64,000 nucleotides of DNA from Rikenellaceae bacterium. Lineage in GTDB: Bacteria > Bacteroidota > Bacteroidia > Bacteroidales > Rikenellaceae. This document shows, one piece after another, positions 18,846 through 28,700 of this stretch; position 1 is the stretch's first letter, and each line of letters begins with the position of its first letter. The position numbers and the translations under genes were made by a program. The stretch lies in contig SUZX01000002.1 in the NCBI GenBank assembly GCA_015059735.1, positions 62,001 through 126,000 on the forward strand, given 5' to 3'. A model generated the notes under the pieces. That model did no database searches. It was not told the origin of the DNA and was given only the letters and a program-made list of their open reading frames with translations.

Positions 18846-19105
18846 TGTGTATCTATTTCTTTGGGAGAGGGATGAGTGTGGTTTAATAGTTGAAAATTAT
18901 ATCATAATACCATCTAAATTTGAAAATGTCAAAAATAAGTGTGAATTAAATAACAGTTAAAATTTGGGGTAATTTTGCGAAAAACAAGGCTTTATTTGGT
19001 GCACTGAGTGGAAAAATAGGTGTTTTTTGGGGAAAAAGTTGAAAAAAATGAATATTTGTCGAAAAAAATGTGTTTTTTGATGTATCAATATATATGAAAA
19101 AATAC
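18846..19105. other. AT-rich non-coding spacer
   Basis: About 260 bases without a plausible gene. It contains a possible -7 box (TAATTTTG, 18970-18977) without a matching -33 element, and A/T-rich runs just before the RNA promoter at 19106. Nothing else recognisable. Confidence 0.4.
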
Positions 19106-19113
19106 TACATTTG
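19106..19113 (+). promoter_or_regulatory. -7 box of the structured RNA before glnN
   Basis: TACATTTG followed by C matches TAnnTTTG. It is placed so that transcription starts near 19120, just before the outer strand of the long closing stem. It may also drive glnN by read-through. Confidence 0.6.
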
Positions 19114-19119
19114 CAACCA

Positions 19120-19262
19120 GAACGAATAACATGTGCGGTAAGGAAGGTTACTCAGCAATATTTAGGTTAATGAGCGCTGTTTTTGTGCAGTGATCCCGTA
19201 ATGGTTCAAGTTGGGTTTTTAGTTAGCAAATCGGGATACTTCCTTACCAAACATGTTTTTTG
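19120..19262 (+). ncRNA. Structured RNA with long closing stem, directly upstream of glnN
   Basis: The 5' strand AACATGT (19128-19134) plus GGTAAGGAAG (19137-19146) pairs with CTTCCTTACC (19239-19248) plus ACATGTT (19251-19257), giving 17 pairs interrupted by one 2x2 internal loop. A T-run at 19256-19261 follows. Inside are a possible CTCA/TGAG hairpin, CGCTG/CAGTG (19175-19179 with 19188-19192) and ATCCCG/CGGGAT (19193-19198 with 19232-19237), so the ends close a multi-branched core. The size, about 143 bases, and the long closing stem could fit a 6S-like RNA or an attenuating leader of glnN; I cannot assign the class. Confidence 0.7.
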
Positions 19263-19309
19263 AGAGATCGATCGGGAATATCTCGATTTGATGATTAATT
19301 CCAAAGCCT

Positions 19310-21487
19310 ATGTCTTTGCTTAGATTCAAAATGGTTGACGCGGCCATAAATCATGCCGCAGTAGAGGTGAAAGTTCCCAAAGGTCATCCTTCGGAGTATT
19401 TCGGTGAAAAGGTTTTCAATCGGGCTGCCATGCGCAAATACCTCGATAAGAAAACCTATTCTATTTTATTGGAGACAATGGAGATGCGTACACCCTTGCC
19501 GCGTGAGGTTGCGAATAGTGTTGCTGCCGGTATGCGCCAATGGGCCTTGGATCATGGTGCAGATCATTATACCCACTGGTTTCAGCCGCTGACAGGTGGC
19601 ACGGCAGAGAAACACGATGCTTTTGCCGAGCCGGATGGCGAGGGTGGTGTTTTGGAGGAGTTATCCGGAAAGTTGCTTGTGCAACAAGAGTCAGATGCGT
19701 CGTCATTTCCGAATGGCGGTATCCGCAATACCTTCGAAGCACGTGGTTATTCGGCTTGGGATCCTACATCTCCGGCTTTTATCGTGGATACGACGCTTTG
19801 TATCCCTACCGTGTTCATCTCTTATGCCGGAGAAGCCCTCGATTATAAAGTGCCTTTACTACGCTCGATCTCTGCTGTGGACAAGGCTGCTACGGAAGTG
19901 TGCCATTACTTTGATAAGAATGTGCAACGCGTGATCTCCTACTTGGGTTGGGAACAAGAGTTTTTCTTGGTGGATGAGAGTCTGTGGGCTGTACGTCCCG
20001 ACCTCATGCTGACGGGACGTACATTGATGGGGCACGAGTCTGCAAAGAATCAGCAACTCGAAGATCACTATTTCGGTGCGATTCCTACGCGTGTAATTGC
20101 CTTTATGCGTGATTTGGAATATGAGTGCTTGAAATTGGGTATTCCGGTGAAAACCCGACATAATGAGGTTGCTCCCAATCAGTTCGAGTTGGCTCCGGTT
20201 TATGAGGAAACCAATCTCGCCAACGACCATAACCAACTGCTGATGACCGTTATGGACAAAATTGCCCGCCGGCATAAGTTTCGTGTCTTGTTGCACGAGA
20301 AACCTTTCAAGGGGATCAATGGTTCGGGTAAGCATAACAATTGGTCGTTAGGAACCGATGCCGGTGTGAATTTGTTGGGTCCGGGAAAGACTGCTTCGGA
20401 TAATTTGCAGTTTATAACGTTCCTTGTGAATGTGATTTCGGCCGTACATAAATACAATGGTTTGCTGAAAGCTGCCATCATGAGTGCAACAAATGCTCAT
20501 CGTTTGGGCGCAAATGAGGCTCCTCCGGCTATTATCTCGACATTCTTAGGCTCTCAAATATCCTCTGTTTTGGATAAATTGGCCGCAAGTCGTAATGATG
20601 ACGATATCCGCTTCGATGCAAAGAATGTTTTCCGCATGAGCGGTGTGTCACATATGCCGACCTTGTTGTTGGATAATACCGATCGTAACCGCACCTCGCC
20701 TTTTGCTTTTACCGGCAATCGTTTCGAATTCCGCGCGGTGGGCTCGTGTGCCAATTGTGCCGAGGCGATGATTGTCCTCAACTCAATTACGGCGGCAGAA
20801 CTTACCGAGTTTAAGCAGGCTGTGGATGCTAAAATCGAGGCCGGTGCCAAAAAGGAGAAGGCGATCTATGAGGTGCTGAAACGGATGATCAAGGCATGTG
20901 AGCCGATTCGTTTCGATGGTAACGGTTATTCGGAGGAGTGGAGAACCGAAGCCGCCAAGCGCGGATTGGACTGCGAAACTTCTACTCCGATTAATTTCGA
21001 CCGTTTCCTCGATGAGCATACTATGAAGATGTTTAACGATTTGGGTGTCTTCTCAAAAGTTGAGTTGGAAGCGCGAGCTGAAGTCAAGTGGGAAACTTAT
21101 ACCAAGAAGATTCAGATAGAGGGTCGTGTGCTTGGTGATTTAACGATGAACCACATTGTGCCGACAGCATCGAAATACGAGGCTTTGTTGCTCGATAAAG
21201 TCTATAAGATGGCGCAAATTCCCGAATTGAACGCCGCAGCGGATATTGAATTGATCAAGAGAATCCAAGATCATACAGCTTCGATTCAGCGTTTGACAAG
21301 CGAAATGACCGAAGCACGCAAACAGGCGAATAAGATCGAAGATCAACGAGAGAAAGCCATTGCCTATCATGATCGGGTTGAAATTTTCTTCGATGAAATT
21401 CGTTATCATATCGATAAACTTGAAGAGATTGTCGATGATCAGATGTGGCCATTGCCCAAATATCGAGAATTGTTATTCCTGCGATAA
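19310..21487 (+). CDS. glnN: Glutamine synthetase type III
   Basis: The 725-residue protein is the length of GSIII, much longer than GSI or GSII. It has the catalytic-domain motifs NQFELAPVYEETNLANDHNQ and KGINGSGKHNNWSLGTDAG, the latter near residues 335-355, and a helical C-terminal extension (HTASIQRLTSEMTEARKQAN). It makes glutamine from glutamate and ammonia with ATP and is the main ammonia-assimilating synthetase in many Bacteroidales. Only 47 bases separate it from the structured RNA upstream, and I see no clear promoter in that gap. Confidence 0.97.
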   Translation: MSLLRFKMVDAAINHAAVEVKVPKGHPSEYFGEKVFNRAAMRKYLDKKTYSILLETMEMRTPLPREVANSVAAGMRQWALDHGADHYTHWFQPLTGGTAEKHDAFAEPDGEGGVLEELSGKLLVQQESDASSFPNGGIRNTFEARGYSAWDPTSPAFIVDTTLCIPTVFISYAGEALDYKVPLLRSISAVDKAATEVCHYFDKNVQRVISYLGWEQEFFLVDESLWAVRPDLMLTGRTLMGHESAKNQQLEDHYFGAIPTRVIAFMRDLEYECLKLGIPVKTRHNEVAPNQFELAPVYEETNLANDHNQLLMTVMDKIARRHKFRVLLHEKPFKGINGSGKHNNWSLGTDAGVNLLGPGKTASDNLQFITFLVNVISAVHKYNGLLKAAIMSATNAHRLGANEAPPAIISTFLGSQISSVLDKLAASRNDDDIRFDAKNVFRMSGVSHMPTLLLDNTDRNRTSPFAFTGNRFEFRAVGSCANCAEAMIVLNSITAAELTEFKQAVDAKIEAGAKKEKAIYEVLKRMIKACEPIRFDGNGYSEEWRTEAAKRGLDCETSTPINFDRFLDEHTMKMFNDLGVFSKVELEARAEVKWETYTKKIQIEGRVLGDLTMNHIVPTASKYEALLLDKVYKMAQIPELNAAADIELIKRIQDHTASIQRLTSEMTEARKQANKIEDQREKAIAYHDRVEIFFDEIRYHIDKLEEIVDDQMWPLPKYRELLFLR

Positions 21488-21512
21488 AATTTAAGGCTCT
21501 CAAACTTTGATA

Positions 21513-21543
21513 CCCCGATGGTGCTCTCCATCGGGGCTTTTTA
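21513..21543 (+). terminator. Rho-independent terminator after glnN
   Basis: CCCCGATGG (21513-21521) pairs with CCATCGGGG (21528-21536) and is followed by CTTTTTA. A second hairpin (TCATAGTCCTC with GAGGGCTATGA, 21546-21576) lies between it and the opposing rpsU terminator. Confidence 0.92.
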
Positions 21544-21579
21544 TTTCATAGTCCTCTCTGTTGCCGAGGGCTATGAAAC

Positions 21580-21611
21580 TAAAAAATCCGATCTTTGAAC
21601 AGATCGGATTT
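21580..21611 (-). terminator. Rho-independent terminator after rpsU
   Basis: On the minus strand AAATCCGATCT pairs with AGATCGGATTT around GTTCAA and runs into TTTTTTAG. It faces the glnN terminator, closing two convergent units. Confidence 0.9.
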
Positions 21612-21633
21612 GTCGGATGAGAATGAAATTCTC

Positions 21634-21825
21634 TTATTCCTCTGTGCGGTAGGTGTGCTCTACGTAAATGGCGTGTTGCATAGCCTCGCGCTTGGCGATC
21701 GAAGGCTTGGTGAAGTACTGACGACGACGAAGCTCTTTCAGTACGCCCGTGCGCTCGTATTTACGTTTGAACTTTTTCAGGGCGCGCTCGATGTTCTCGC
21801 CCTCTTTTACCGGCATGATAATCAT
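21634..21825 (-). CDS. rpsU: 30S ribosomal protein bS21
   Basis: The 63-residue protein has the S21 signature (MPVKEGENIERALKKFKRKY). In Bacteroidota ribosomes bS21, with bS18 and bS6, sequesters the anti-Shine-Dalgarno end of 16S rRNA, which explains why genes in this phylum use no Shine-Dalgarno. The sequence before this start (AACACAAACAACT) is A-rich with no GGAGG-type element. A weak hairpin about 50 bases upstream (21880-21908) lies between it and the helix-hairpin-helix gene and may end that transcript. Confidence 0.95.
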   Translation of the reverse strand: MIIMPVKEGENIERALKKFKRKYERTGVLKELRRRQYFTKPSIAKREAMQHAIYVEHTYRTEE

Positions 21826-21920
21826 AGTTGTTTGTGTTTTTTGTTTTGTTGTTAATATTCTGTTATCTGTGTTTGTTAGGGGAGTATCACTTTTGGATAC
21901 ATTCTCCCGAAAAAGACTGT

Positions 21921-22976
21921 TTATCTGTCGTTGTGACCGCTTAAAGAGCCGAATTGCAGGTAGGGAGCCAAACGGGCTGCCTCCTCGCGGGTCAATATGT
22001 TCTCTTTGACTAACTCTTCAACGGTGTTCCAACCTCCTTTCAACTGTCTTTGTTTTAATAATCGCCGAAGCGAACGTGGAGCCAAGTAGGGATGGCGTGC
22101 TAATTCGTTCGGGCTTGCAAAGTTAATATCAATTTTTTGAATTTCACAACTATCGCAATAAATTTGTTGTAAAATTTTTTCATAGTTACGTTCGGTAATA
22201 CCCGGAATTTCGGATAATTGCTCTATATGCAAAAATCCTCCGAGTCGTTCGCGGTATTGGAGAATACGACCGATTGTTTTTTCGCCAATACCTACAATGC
22301 TGCGAAGTGTTGCCGAATCGGCAGTATTTAATTCAATTCGTATTTTGCCTACTCGGAGCGGTTGCTCTGGAAAGATGATATATGGTTCGAGTGCTGTAGC
22401 CACTGAATCGCTAATGACATAGCAGGCTCGCAACTCTTCCATGTCGCGAATTCCACTTAAATCCCGCCAACGAATGAAAGCCTCGGCTTGTCGTTTCGAT
22501 AGCGCTCCGATGGCGCGAAGATAGCGTGCGCTGACGGTATCTATACGAAACGGTGTAGGAGCAAGGGGGACGGCAATCAGTTGTTCGTGACGGTATTTTT
22601 GCGGAGTGATGGCGTAGCGACGTCCGATGCGAATATAGGGGCGTAGTGCGCGATAGAGGGAGTCGTCGATACCATAGCAGAGGGTTAGATCTTCGGGAAT
22701 ACGAAAGATCTTTCCGGCGGCCCGATATTTCAATAGACTCACAGCCTGATACTTTGAAAGGCCGAGTAGGCGCAACTCATCAAAATCGGCCGTATTGGGA
22801 TCAAAAGGATGTGGCGCGATGGAATCTTTTCGGCTTTCCAACTCCTCTGTTATCCGTTGAGCCATCTCGGGAGTAGTTTTGGGGCGAATAAATATGATGG
22901 CGAGAGTGACCAATGTGGCCAAAGGCAGGAAAAGTACCAATGCCCGTATTTCACGATCGGAGAAAAATTTTGCCAT
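21921..22976 (-). CDS. Helix-hairpin-helix protein with one membrane anchor (ComEA-like)
   Basis: The start at 22976 gives 351 residues beginning MAKFFSDREIRALVLFLPLA, with one transmembrane segment near residues 11-30; it follows the upstream stop by 22 bases, whereas a longer frame would overlap that gene. The remainder has several helix-hairpin-helix units, each opening with a pattern like FDPNTADFDELRLLGLSKYQA, IELNTADSATLRSIVGIGEK and INFASPNELARHPYL. Such repeats bind DNA, as in ComEA of DNA uptake, but the role in Bacteroidales is not established. It forms an operon with the BamA-like gene. Confidence 0.83.
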   Translation of the reverse strand: MAKFFSDREIRALVLFLPLATLVTLAIIFIRPKTTPEMAQRITEELESRKDSIAPHPFDPNTADFDELRLLGLSKYQAVSLLKYRAAGKIFRIPEDLTLCYGIDDSLYRALRPYIRIGRRYAITPQKYRHEQLIAVPLAPTPFRIDTVSARYLRAIGALSKRQAEAFIRWRDLSGIRDMEELRACYVISDSVATALEPYIIFPEQPLRVGKIRIELNTADSATLRSIVGIGEKTIGRILQYRERLGGFLHIEQLSEIPGITERNYEKILQQIYCDSCEIQKIDINFASPNELARHPYLAPRSLRRLLKQRQLKGGWNTVEELVKENILTREEAARLAPYLQFGSLSGHNDR

Positions 22977-22998
22977 GCTACTGTTATTTTGAGTGATT

Positions 22999-24846
22999 TT
23001 ATCGGAAGTTAACGACCTCGGGACGGGTTGGACGGTAACGGAATTGTTCGAGTCGCGTGCTACTCGAAAGCTGGAAATAGTCGCACCCGACAAGGCCACC
23101 TTTACCGAATGCAATACCTACTCGAATCTGTATTGTGCTGAAAATCAATCGTTCATTTTTGATGCGTAATCCCCCACCCAACGTGGCAAAAAAGTTATTC
23201 TTAAAGATATTGGGAGAGTAGCCGAGTAATCCGAAGTCGGCAAATCCGAAGAATGCAAATCGAAAGCCCCATGGTTGAAATGGGGTGAAAAAAACGGTTT
23301 CGCTGTTGAGTACCATCCGGTTGGTGCCGGTGACGTGTTCGTTGAGGGCTTGCGGTCCGTTGGGATGCGTGAAGATAATGCTCTCGTTGTTGCCTCGTTC
23401 GCGATTCCAACCCTGTGTATAGTTGAGCGAAAGGAATTGACGTATGCGATTTCGGCGAAGGATGAAAAGGTTGGAGAACCATTGCAAATCAATATCTATG
23501 GCACTGTGGCTCCACATGCCGTTATAGTGACTGATATAACTTCCGAGGGTAAATCCTCCCATCAGATAACCAATGCTGTAATAGTTTCCGGTACGATAAC
23601 TTAACCCAAGATAGAGTGCGTCGTCAAATTCTCCCCAAGAGTATCCCGAAACCACTTCGGCTTTATATCCCGTTGGCAGATACTCTCGAAGACCATAGCC
23701 ATATACCATGTTGACCGAGAGAAATTTCTCGCGATAAAGTCCGATGCCTCCGAGTAGTTGATGTCCGTTGTGCATGGCCGGATTGAGATCCGGAGCAATG
23801 GTAGGGCGTTCGATGAAATAGGCATTGTGGTAATGTCCGGTAACGAAAATACTTGAATTGATGGAGCGAATGTAGCGAGAAACTCCCGCCCAAGCATTGA
23901 ACGTGCGAACTCGGGCAATACGGATCGTATCCTCTTCGCGCATGTAGTATTCCGAGCGATTATTTCCATATGTCACTCCCAATTCATAATCAGTCGGTTT
24001 GAGAAACTCTTTGCCGATGTTCACTTGCATTGTTCGTTCCTCGAAGTTGCGTCCCACTTCGATTGATGCTGAGTAGAATGATCCCATAAGGTTGGGGATC
24101 TCGTAGGAGATATGATTCCCACCATAGCTGAAATTTGAGCGGTCGAAATAGGTCATGATCCCTAAACGATGTCCCAATCCGAAGATATTGCCATCGGAGA
24201 GTCCCGCCATCGTCCGACTACGGGAGCGCAAAGCGGCATCGATGCTGATAGTCCAGCTGTCGCGTGTTTGTAGGACAATGTTAACCATTGTGGAATCAAG
24301 AGAGTCGGGCGTAATGATGATATCGGTGTCCGAGATGTAGGGACGTGAGCGAAGTAGTTGCTGAGTGCGCACAATGAGTTCGGGATCGACCTCTTCTCCG
24401 GAGTGGAAGAGCAGATCGCGTCGAATGATGCGTTCGCGGGTTAGGGTATGCAACTTGTTGCCAACTCGTTCGAGCCAGTTGCTGTCGTTTTGAAAAATTT
24501 GATTTCGAACAATACGAATGTCGCCGATAATTTTCCCCTCATAACGTTTGAGGGCTTTGGTTTCGTCAAGAACACGTCCGCTGGCAGTCGTGTCGCGTTT
24601 GGGAAGCCGAAAAAAGGTTTTGTAAAGCAGACGAGGAACAGTACGTCGCGTGCTTTTTGATTGTATGCTATCGTAAAGACGGCGATTACGTTCGGTTACA
24701 TGGGTTTCGAGGGTGTCGGAGTTTTGAAGTTTCTGTATCTTTTCTCCTCTGTTTTTGACCGGTGGCGTCAACGAACCGACCTGTTGTGCAAAAGCAACAG
24801 AGAAATAGGCGAGTAGAGCCCATAGAAGTATGCCTAATCGAAACAT
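22999..24846 (-). CDS. BamA/TamA-family outer-membrane protein
   Basis: The 615-residue protein starts with a signal peptide ending VAFAQQ. Residues about 105-220 look like a POTRA domain (YEGKIIGDIRIVRNQIF, then IIRRDLLFHSGEEVDPELI), followed by a barrel-rich C-terminal half with repeated aromatic strands such as LGLSYRTGNYYSIGYL. One POTRA-like unit is far fewer than the five of BamA, so it resembles small Omp85-type proteins of Bacteroidota. Role unknown. It is the first gene of the pair with the helix-hairpin-helix gene. Confidence 0.8.
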   Translation of the reverse strand: MFRLGILLWALLAYFSVAFAQQVGSLTPPVKNRGEKIQKLQNSDTLETHVTERNRRLYDSIQSKSTRRTVPRLLYKTFFRLPKRDTTASGRVLDETKALKRYEGKIIGDIRIVRNQIFQNDSNWLERVGNKLHTLTRERIIRRDLLFHSGEEVDPELIVRTQQLLRSRPYISDTDIIITPDSLDSTMVNIVLQTRDSWTISIDAALRSRSRTMAGLSDGNIFGLGHRLGIMTYFDRSNFSYGGNHISYEIPNLMGSFYSASIEVGRNFEERTMQVNIGKEFLKPTDYELGVTYGNNRSEYYMREEDTIRIARVRTFNAWAGVSRYIRSINSSIFVTGHYHNAYFIERPTIAPDLNPAMHNGHQLLGGIGLYREKFLSVNMVYGYGLREYLPTGYKAEVVSGYSWGEFDDALYLGLSYRTGNYYSIGYLMGGFTLGSYISHYNGMWSHSAIDIDLQWFSNLFILRRNRIRQFLSLNYTQGWNRERGNNESIIFTHPNGPQALNEHVTGTNRMVLNSETVFFTPFQPWGFRFAFFGFADFGLLGYSPNIFKNNFFATLGGGLRIKNERLIFSTIQIRVGIAFGKGGLVGCDYFQLSSSTRLEQFRYRPTRPEVVNFR

Positions 24847-25045
24847 CTCTTTAACGGTTCGTTGAAAATCTTGGGCATGCCGAGAGGGAAGACTCTTTTA
24901 TGTTTGATAACGTATCAAAGCAAAAAAACGTATGCACAAAGTTTATCGAAGTCTTCCAAAAGTGCTTCTATCAAATCCTTGAAATGATAATTCCAGAATA
25001 ATATTGCATAAATTTTTTGCTCATCCATTCAAATTAAAATGTGAA
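24847..25045. other. Spacer between the BamA-like and DksA-like genes
   Basis: About 200 AT-rich bases without a supported gene. On the minus strand ACTTTG-type sequences near 24935-24950 might belong to the promoter of the BamA-like gene, but no element fits well. Confidence 0.35.
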
Positions 25046-25068
25046 AAAGTCCGTTTAATACGGACTTT
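25046..25068 (-). terminator. Terminator downstream of the DksA-like gene
   Basis: AAAGTCCGT and ACGGACTTT form a 9-pair stem around TTAAT; on the minus strand the stem runs into TTTTTC. About 80 non-coding bases (25069-25146) separate it from the stop codon, and I see nothing recognisable in them. Confidence 0.8.
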
Positions 25069-25146
25069 CCGAAATATAAGAGCAAAACCCCTCCGATGAC
25101 AAGATCCCCGAGGCATCGTGTCACCTTGATTCGGGTCGGTTGCCGG

Positions 25147-25527
25147 TTAGAGTCGTCCCTCTTTGGCCTCAATACATTCGGTGGCGTGAGGCACCTTCAT
25201 CAACCGCTCTTTGGGAATCAACTTGCCGGTGGTTTTGCAGATTCCGTAGGTCTTATTCTCAATGCGAACAAGGGCCATCTCCAAGTTGCGGATGAATTTC
25301 ATTTGGTGAGCAGCCAAACGACCGCTCTCCTCTTTGGAAAGTGTGGCAGCACCCTCTTCAAGTACTTTGAACGTGGGAGAGGTGTCCTCAGTGTCGTTAC
25401 CGGCGGTGTGAGTGATAGAAGCACGCAATAATTCGTAATCGGCGCGTGCATTCTCTAACTTTTTCAAAATAAGTTGGCGGAACTCTTCGAGCTCGGCATC
25501 GCTGTATCTGCTTCTTTCGTCTGCCAT
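25147..25527 (-). CDS. TraR/DksA-family regulator
   Basis: Starting at ATG 25527 the protein has 126 residues and begins MADERSRYSDAELEEFRQLI; a longer frame exists but its extra 53 residues look non-coding and include the ileS terminator. The coiled-coil region and the C-terminal part (YGICKTTGKLIPKERL, then PHATECIEAKEG) match the Bacteroidota DksA/TraR proteins. Only two of the four zinc cysteines remain (CxxT and AxxC). DksA-type proteins enter the RNA polymerase secondary channel and modulate transcription with ppGpp; that role is inferred. Confidence 0.9.
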   Translation of the reverse strand: MADERSRYSDAELEEFRQLILKKLENARADYELLRASITHTAGNDTEDTSPTFKVLEEGAATLSKEESGRLAAHQMKFIRNLEMALVRIENKTYGICKTTGKLIPKERLMKVPHATECIEAKEGRL

Positions 25528-25645
25528 AATAATATACCTTAATATTAATAAGTATAAAGGATTTGTCTCAATAAACCCAATTTGGGGTATGGTTGTGAGA
25601 GTGGTGTTACTCGTTTCGGACATTCCTTTATGTAAAATTAAAAAT

Positions 25646-25678
25646 ATTTTCCCGAAAAACCAAATTTTTCGGGAAAAT
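25646..25678 (-). terminator. Terminator after ileS
   Basis: ATTTTCCCGAAAAA and TTTTTCGGGAAAAT form a 14-pair stem with a 5-base loop; on the minus strand ATTTTTAATTTT follows. It separates ileS from the DksA-like gene. Confidence 0.88.
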
Positions 25679-25709
25679 ATCTGCAATTCTGTTTTTCGAG
25701 GAGAACAGA

Positions 25710-28700
25710 CTATATGCGTGTTATGGCTATACGGATCGGGATCTCGTCGATATCGGATGTTACAACCGTGCTTCCTGAGGGCTCTGCCGCAGTTTTGACC
25801 TCTACGGCAAGAGTTTGAGAGGCAATATAATCGGCAAATCCCGTAAGAGCTGGAGCAACCAAATCGAGTTGTTCGATTTCCACGCGGATACGGTCAGTGA
25901 CCTCAAAGCCGGAATCCTTGCGGATATTTTGAATGCGATTGATCAATTCGCGTGCCACACCTTCGGCGCGAAGCGCGTCGGTAATGGTAATATCCAAAGC
26001 AACTGTCAGTTTTCCCTCCGTAGCAACGAGCCACCCGGGCATATCTTCCGAGGTGATCTCAAAATCAGCAGCGGTGACCGTGATCTGCTCGTCGCCCATG
26101 TTGAGAATGGTCTCTGTCGCTTGTTCGATCTCGGCAATACGCTCCTGCGAGAATTCGGCGGTCATGGCCGCTATCTGCTTCATGTATTTGCCGTAACGGG
26201 GCCCTAACGTCTTGAAATTAGGCTTGATGCGCTTGGTAATGATTCCTGCGGTATTTTCGATCAATTCGATTTCTTTGACATTTACCTCGTTCATGACCAA
26301 TCCTTTGACAGCCTCTACGTGTGCAGCAACTGTAGGGTCGAGTACCGGAATGAGAATCTTTTGCAGTGGTTGACGTACTTTGATCGATACTTTGCGGCGC
26401 AGTGCTAATACCATCGATGAGAGTTGCTGTGAGAGAGCCATCGTTGCCTCCAACTCGGTATCGATTAGTGCTTCGTTGGCTTGCGGGAACATGGCAAGAT
26501 GTACCGAGGTGTCGTTGTGACGTCCACTTACAGCATTCAGATCGGAGAAAATACGATCGGTAATGAATGGTGCAAACGGTGCAGCAATCAATGCCACAGT
26601 CTCCAAACAAGTGTAGAGTGTTTGGTATGCAGCCAACTTATCTTGGGTCATCTCTCCGCCCCAGAAACGTTTGCGGTTAAGACGTACATACCAGTTCGAG
26701 AGGTTTTCACCGACAAACTCTTGAATAGCGCGAGCTGCCGGAGTGGGATCGTAGTTTTCAAGCGATTCGGTAACCTCTTTGACCAAGGTATTCAACAAAG
26801 AGATGATCCATCTGTCGATCTCGGGACGCTCGGTAACGGGGATCTCCGGCTCTTGTCCGGTGAATCCATCGACGTTAGCATAGAGTGCAAAGAACGAGTA
26901 GGTGTTGTAAAGAGTGCCGAAGAATTTGCGACGTACTTCGTCTACTCCGTCTTTGTCGAATTTGAGGTTGTCCCAAGGTTGTGAGTTGGAGATCATATAC
27001 CAGCGGGTTGCATCGGCACCGTAGGTTGCAAGCACCTCAAACGGATCGACAGCATTGCCCAAACGTTTCGACATCTTATTGCCGTTTTTGTCGAGTACCA
27101 AACCGTTGGAAATGATATTCTTGAATGCTACCGAGTCAAAGAGCATCGTGGCAATGGCGTGTAAGGTAAAGAACCAACCGCGCGTTTGATCAACGCCTTC
27201 GGCGATAAAGTCCGAAGGATAGACTTGCGAGAAACCCTCTTTGTTCTCAAAGGGATAGTGTACCTGAGCGTAGGGCATGGCACCGGAGTCGAACCATACG
27301 TCAATCAAGTCGGCTTCGCGATGCATAGGTTCACCTTTCGATGAAACCAAAACGATCGAATCAACATAGGGGCGGTGTAGGTCAATGCGCTCTGTCGAGT
27401 AGTTTTCGGCCGACATGTCACCTACCTTGAAGTTCTTGTAGGGATTCTCCTGCATGATGCCGGCAGCAATCGACTTCTCGATTTCGGTTATCAGTTCCTC
27501 AGTGGAGCCGATACATTTCAACTCCGAACGATCTTCTGTAGCCCAAATTGGCAGGGGAGTACCCCAGAAACGTGAGCGCGAAAGATTCCAATCGTTGAGA
27601 TTTTCAAGCCACTTGCCAAAGCGTCCTGTGCCGGTCGATTCCGGACGCCAACGAATTGTTTTGTTCAACTCGATCATGCGCTCTTTGAGTGCCGTGGTAC
27701 GAATAAACCATGAGTCAAGCGGATAATATAGCACGGGCTTGTCGGTTCGCCAACAATGGGGATAGTTGTGAACGTGTTTTTCAATTTTGAAGGCTTTACC
27801 TGCAGCCTTCATCTGCAAGCAGATATAGACGTCGAGCGACTCGGCGGCAGCCGCTGCCTGCTCATCATAACGACCGTCGATCGTGAATTGCGGATCGTAA
27901 GCATTTTTTACCCAACGACCGGCATATTCGGCATAGGCCGTTGTGTTAACACAGGTCTTTACAAACTCCTCATCCAACTCCTCTAACAAATAAAATTTAC
28001 CTGTAAGGTCAACCATCGGGCGTGTTTCGCCTTTCTTGTTGATCATGAAGAGCGAGGGAATACCAGCAGCACGAGCTACAAAGGCATCGTCAGCACCGAA
28101 TGTCGGTGCAATGTGAACGATACCCGTACCGTCCTCGGTAGTGACATAATCGCCCGAAATTACTCGGAAAGCTTTTTTCGAGGCATCTTTCCAATTGCCG
28201 GCCTCATCCATCTCGACGGGTTTTACCCACGGGAGCAACTGCTCATATTCCATGCCTACCAAATCGGTACCTTTGTAGTGGCCTACGATCTCGAAGGGTA
28301 TCAACTTATCTCCTTGTTTGTAATCGGCAAGTGCAATACCTTCGGCTTTCTTGTTGAAATGTGCCCACAGCAGCGGCTCGGCTAATACGATAGTTTGTTT
28401 CTCTCCGGTATAGGCATTATAGGTGCGAACAGCAACATAGTCGATCTTTGGGCCGACGCAGAGTGCCGTATTCGACGGCAGTGTCCATGGGGTAGTGGTC
28501 CAAGCAATGAAATAGGGTGTTCCCCATCCTGTCATTTCGGGCTTGGGATTCTTCATGCGGAACTGACCGACAACGGTTGTATCTTTGACATCGCGGTAGC
28601 ACCCGGGTTGATTCAATTCGTGAGTCGAAAGACCGGTTCCTGCGGCCGGCGAATAGGGTTGAATGGTGTAACCCTTATAAAGTAAACCTTTGTCGAATAG

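Noticed and set aside
19120..19262. Firm call of 6S RNA for the RNA before glnN
   Set aside because: The long closing stem fits, but the interior seems multi-branched rather than a single bubble plus apical stem, and I could not run a covariance search.
22977..23114. 46-residue N-terminal extension of the helix-hairpin-helix protein
   Set aside because: It overlaps the end of the BamA-like gene; ATG 22976 directly before the membrane anchor is the natural start.
25528..25686. 53-residue N-terminal extension of the DksA-like protein
   Set aside because: The segment includes the ileS terminator hairpin (25646-25678) and has no family similarity.
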